Of a stretch of 64,000 nucleotides of DNA, positions 61,571-64,000 are shown piece after piece. Position 1 is the stretch's first letter. Each line of letters starts with the position of its first letter. This stretch comes from Stenotrophomonas koreensis. GTDB lineage: Bacteria; Pseudomonadota; Gammaproteobacteria; Xanthomonadales; Xanthomonadaceae. The stretch lies in the NCBI RefSeq assembly GCF_001431525.1, contig NZ_LDJH01000005.1, positions 1 to 64,000 of the forward strand, in the 5' to 3' direction. Under the pieces are notes generated by a model that did not search any database, was not told where the DNA came from, and worked only from the letters and a program-made list of their open reading frames with translations. The position numbers and the translations under genes are program-made.

Positions 61571-62893
61571 ATGCGCCGACACCTGGCTTCATCGTTGCTG
61601 TGTGGCTGGCTGTGCGCCGCTCCGCTGGCATCGGCGGCGCCGTCGCTGCGCGCCGAGGTGGCCGCCGATGCGGCCGCGCTGCAGGCGCAGGTGGTGGCCT
61701 GGCGACGGGATTTCCACCAGCACCCGGAGCTGTCCAACCGCGAAGTGCGCACCGGCCAGAAAATCGCCGAGGCGCTGCGCGCGATGGGGCTGGAGCCGAC
61801 CACCGGAGTCGCCGGCCATGGCGTGACTGCGATCATCGAAGGCGGCCTGCCGGGCCCGAAGATTGCCCTGCGCGCCGACATGGACGCGCTGCCGGTAAGC
61901 GAACAGACCGGCCTGCCCTTTGCTTCCACCGCGGTGGGCGAATACCGCGGCCAGCAGGTCGGGGTGATGCATGCCTGCGGCCATGATGCGCATATGGCGA
62001 TCCTGCTCGGTACCGCCCAGGCCCTGGTGCAGCGGCGTGCCCAGCTGCCCGGCCAGGTGCTGCTGATCTTCCAGCCGGCCGAGGAGGGCGCGCCACCGCC
62101 GGAGCAGGGCGGGGCCGAGCTGATGCTCAAACAGGGCCTGTTTGCTGACTTCAAACCGGAGGCGGTCTTCGGCCTGCATGTGTTTTCCAACATCGCCGCC
62201 GGCCGGATCGGCGTGCGTTCCGGCCCGGCGATGGCCGCCTCGGACCGCTTTTCGATGACCATCAACGGCCGCCAGACCCACGGTTCGGCACCGTGGAACG
62301 GGGTTGACCCGATCGTCGCCGCGGCCGATGTCATCGGCACCGCGCAGAGCATCGTCAGCCGCCGTGCCAACCTGGCCAAACAGCCGGCGGTGCTGACCTT
62401 CGGTGCGATCAATGGCGGCATCCGCTACAACATCATTCCCGACCAGGTGGAGATGGTCGGCACCATCCGCACCTTCGATGCGGACATGCGCCAGCAGGTG
62501 TTCGCCGACCTGCGCAACGTGGCCGAGCATGTCAGCGCCGCGCACGGGGCCAGCGCGGTCACCCAGATCTACGAGCACGAGGGCAACCCGGCCACGGTCA
62601 ACGACCCGGCACTGACCGCACGCATGCTGCCCAGCCTGCAGGCGGCCGTCGGCGCGGACAAGGTGTTCGAACCGCCGCTGCAGATGGGCTCGGAGGACTT
62701 CTCGCTGTATGCGCAAGCCGTGCCGTCGCTGTTCTTCTTTGTCGGCGCCACCGGCGCAGGGATCGACCCGGCCACCGCGCCGAGCAACCACTCGCCGAAG
62801 TTCCTGCTCGACGAGCAGGCCCTGGACGTGGGCCTGCGCGCGCTGCTGCAGCTGAGCTGGGATTATCTGCACGGCGCCGGACCCGCCCCCTGA
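61571..62893 (+). CDS. Secreted M20 family amidohydrolase
   Basis: A 440-residue metallopeptidase of the M20D group (hippurate/IAA-amino-acid hydrolase-like). The signal peptide ends near LASAAPS, so unlike most relatives it is exported. Metal-site motifs are RRDFHQHPELSN, GVMHACGHDAHMAILLG (with the bridging Cys and His), QPAEEG and GSEDFSLYAQ. It cleaves N-acyl amino acids; the acyl group is unknown. An in-frame ATG at 61556 would add five residues; the one at 61571 has GAGGGG close by. It diverges from the efflux operon. Confidence 0.9.
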   Translation: MRRHLASSLLCGWLCAAPLASAAPSLRAEVAADAAALQAQVVAWRRDFHQHPELSNREVRTGQKIAEALRAMGLEPTTGVAGHGVTAIIEGGLPGPKIALRADMDALPVSEQTGLPFASTAVGEYRGQQVGVMHACGHDAHMAILLGTAQALVQRRAQLPGQVLLIFQPAEEGAPPPEQGGAELMLKQGLFADFKPEAVFGLHVFSNIAAGRIGVRSGPAMAASDRFSMTINGRQTHGSAPWNGVDPIVAAADVIGTAQSIVSRRANLAKQPAVLTFGAINGGIRYNIIPDQVEMVGTIRTFDADMRQQVFADLRNVAEHVSAAHGASAVTQIYEHEGNPATVNDPALTARMLPSLQAAVGADKVFEPPLQMGSEDFSLYAQAVPSLFFFVGATGAGIDPATAPSNHSPKFLLDEQALDVGLRALLQLSWDYLHGAGPAP

Positions 62894-62950
62894 GCCTGCC
62901 CTGCGCGCTGGCTCAGCGGCAGGCCGGGAGCAGCCGTTTACAATGGCGGC

Positions 62951-63766
62951 ATGAATACCCCGAGTGATTCCAGCCTGGGCCGCGAGGTCCGCTACCCTGA
63001 CCAGTACGATCCCGGTCTGCTGTTCGCGATCCCGCGCCGTGCCGCGCGCGAGCAGATCGGCATCGACGAGGCCGCGCTGCCGTTTGCCGGCCACGACCGC
63101 TGGCATGCCTACGAACTGAGCTGGCTTGATGCCGGTGGCCTGCCGCAGGTCGCGGTGGCCACCTTCTGCGTACCGTGTACGTCGCCTAACCTGATCGAGT
63201 CCAAGTCGTTCAAGCTGTACCTGAACTCGCTCAATGGCCGCCGCTTCGATACGGCCGAGCAACTGCGCGCCTGCCTGGTGCAGGATCTGAGTGCCTGCGC
63301 CGGTGCCACCGTCAGCGTGGATTTCGAGCTGCCGCCGATGGTGGCGGCCAGTGCCGCGCAGTCGATCGACCAGCAGTCGCTGGTCATCGACTGCTATGGC
63401 CCGCCGCAGTCCGGCTACCTGCGCGCCGATACCGCCACGGTGGTCGAGGAGGTTTTGACCAGTGCGCTGCTCAAATCCAACTGCCCGGTCACCGGCCAGC
63501 CGGACTGGGCCAGTGTGGACATCGCCTACCGAGGGCCGGCGATCGACCGTGCCGGCCTGCTGCGTTACCTGGTCAGTTTCCGCAACCATGCCGAGTTCCA
63601 CGAGCAGTGCGTGGAGCGCATCTTTGCCGACATCCAGGCCCGTTGCCTGCCCGAATGGTTGAGCGTGCACGCACGCTATACCCGCCGTGGTGGCCTGGAC
63701 ATCAACCCGGTGCGCGTGAGCGCCGGGGCACCGCTGCCTGCCCCCAGCCGCGATCTGCGCCAGTAG
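62951..63766 (+). CDS. queF: NADPH-dependent 7-cyano-7-deazaguanine reductase
   Basis: A 271-residue long-form (YqcD/QueF type II) enzyme of queuosine synthesis that reduces preQ0 to preQ1. The QueF motif [17 protein letters not shown] is in the first half. The catalytic cysteine region is [19 protein letters not shown] in the second half with the downstream [11 protein letters not shown]. Both halves are present, as expected for the two-domain form. No other queuosine gene is nearby. Confidence 0.96.
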   Translation: MNTPSDSSLGREVRYPDQYDPGLLFAIPRRAAREQIGIDEAALPFAGHDRWHAYELSWLDAGGLPQVAVATFCVPCTSPNLIESKSFKLYLNSLNGRRFDTAEQLRACLVQDLSACAGATVSVDFELPPMVAASAAQSIDQQSLVIDCYGPPQSGYLRADTATVVEEVLTSALLKSNCPVTGQPDWASVDIAYRGPAIDRAGLLRYLVSFRNHAEFHEQCVERIFADIQARCLPEWLSVHARYTRRGGLDINPVRVSAGAPLPAPSRDLRQ

Positions 63767-63862
63767 GCAGCCAGGCGTCGCGGCGGCGGTTCACGCCACC
63801 GCGATGCTGCTTTAACCTGCCCCGTGCCACTGTCCGTGCCTGTGTCCAACAGTGGAAAAGGT

Positions 63863-64000
63863 ATGAACAACAAGCCCGATTTTTCCGGTGTAAGCAGCCG
63901 TGTGGACACCACCGCACAGGTGGTCAGCCAGACCAGCCCGCCGGCGCCGGCACAGACCCATACCGTTGCCAAGGGCGACACCCTGTCGGCCATTGCCAGG
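63863..64000 (+). CDS. LysM-domain protein (cut by window end)
   Basis: The first 46 codons of a gene that runs off the window. It begins MNNKPDFSGVSSRVDTT, a Pro/Ala/Gln linker follows, then HTVAKGDTLSAIAR, the start of a LysM peptidoglycan-binding domain. No signal peptide is seen, which is like the cytoplasmic/periplasmic Kbp (YgaU) group. GAAAAGG lies upstream of the ATG. Confidence 0.75.
   Translation, partial: MNNKPDFSGVSSRVDTTAQVVSQTSPPAPAQTHTVAKGDTLSAIAR

Overview
The window looks like chromosomal DNA of a high-GC gammaproteobacterium of the Xanthomonadaceae (Stenotrophomonas/Pseudoxanthomonas-like). The evidence is gene content: TonB receptors with Oar-like plugs, an MdtABC-type RND operon, a Cox11/SURF1 aa3-oxidase cluster, REP-like extragenic palindromes and a candidate XVIPCD-type type IV secretion effector. 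The genus call is inference from memory of the families; no database search was run.

Layout. 1-446: two tandem 5S rRNA genes, each with its own terminator, at the end of an rRNA operon. 0.67-3.2 kb: envC-ctpA (cell-wall hydrolase activator and periplasmic processing protease). 3.5-4.9 kb: FadL-type porin. 5.0-6.7 kb: pnuC-nadR (nicotinamide riboside salvage). 6.7-9.9 kb (minus): putA. 10.5-18.4 kb: a complete aa3 cytochrome c oxidase and assembly cluster (ctaC, ctaD, a 47-residue assembly protein, ctaG, ctaE, SURF1, a Sco/thioredoxin-like protein, ctaA, ctaB). 18.5-21.0 kb: ChaN-like lipoprotein-type protein, SBF transporter and a DUF442-type phosphatase. 21.1-24.7 kb (minus): the macromolecular-synthesis block rpsU-yqeY-yihY-dnaG, divergent from tsaD-folB-ybdG-type mechanosensitive channel (24.8-27.5 kb).

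27.7-42.7 kb is the most interesting block. A leftward operon encodes a secreted SH3/NlpC-P60 endopeptidase, an L-Ala-D/L-Glu epimerase, a MurR/RpiR regulator, a DAACS symporter and a PQQ-type sugar dehydrogenase. It faces a rightward set of two large TonB-dependent receptors, a secreted S12 serine hydrolase and a secreted VanX-type D-Ala-D-Ala dipeptidase. Together they read as a system for taking up peptidoglycan stem peptides and using them as food. The shared control region carries two palindromes about three helical turns apart, each overlapping one of the two divergent promoters.

43.0-47.9 kb: EF-hand protein, HAD hydrolase, a small secreted unknown, HglS-type 2-oxoadipate dioxygenase/decarboxylase and a VWA lipoprotein. 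47.9-53.6 kb is an accessory stretch: a REP cluster, a flavin reductase, a gene broken by an in-frame TAG in its signal peptide, a candidate secreted-metallopeptidase effector with a co-translated lipoprotein partner (possible immunity protein), an IS110 remnant, and two integron-type gene cassettes with attC-like sites but no integrase nearby. 53.6-61.4 kb (minus): MdtABC-type RND efflux operon (adaptor plus two pumps, no outer-membrane channel in view). 61.6-64.0 kb: secreted M20 amidohydrolase, queF, and the start of a LysM protein cut by the window edge.
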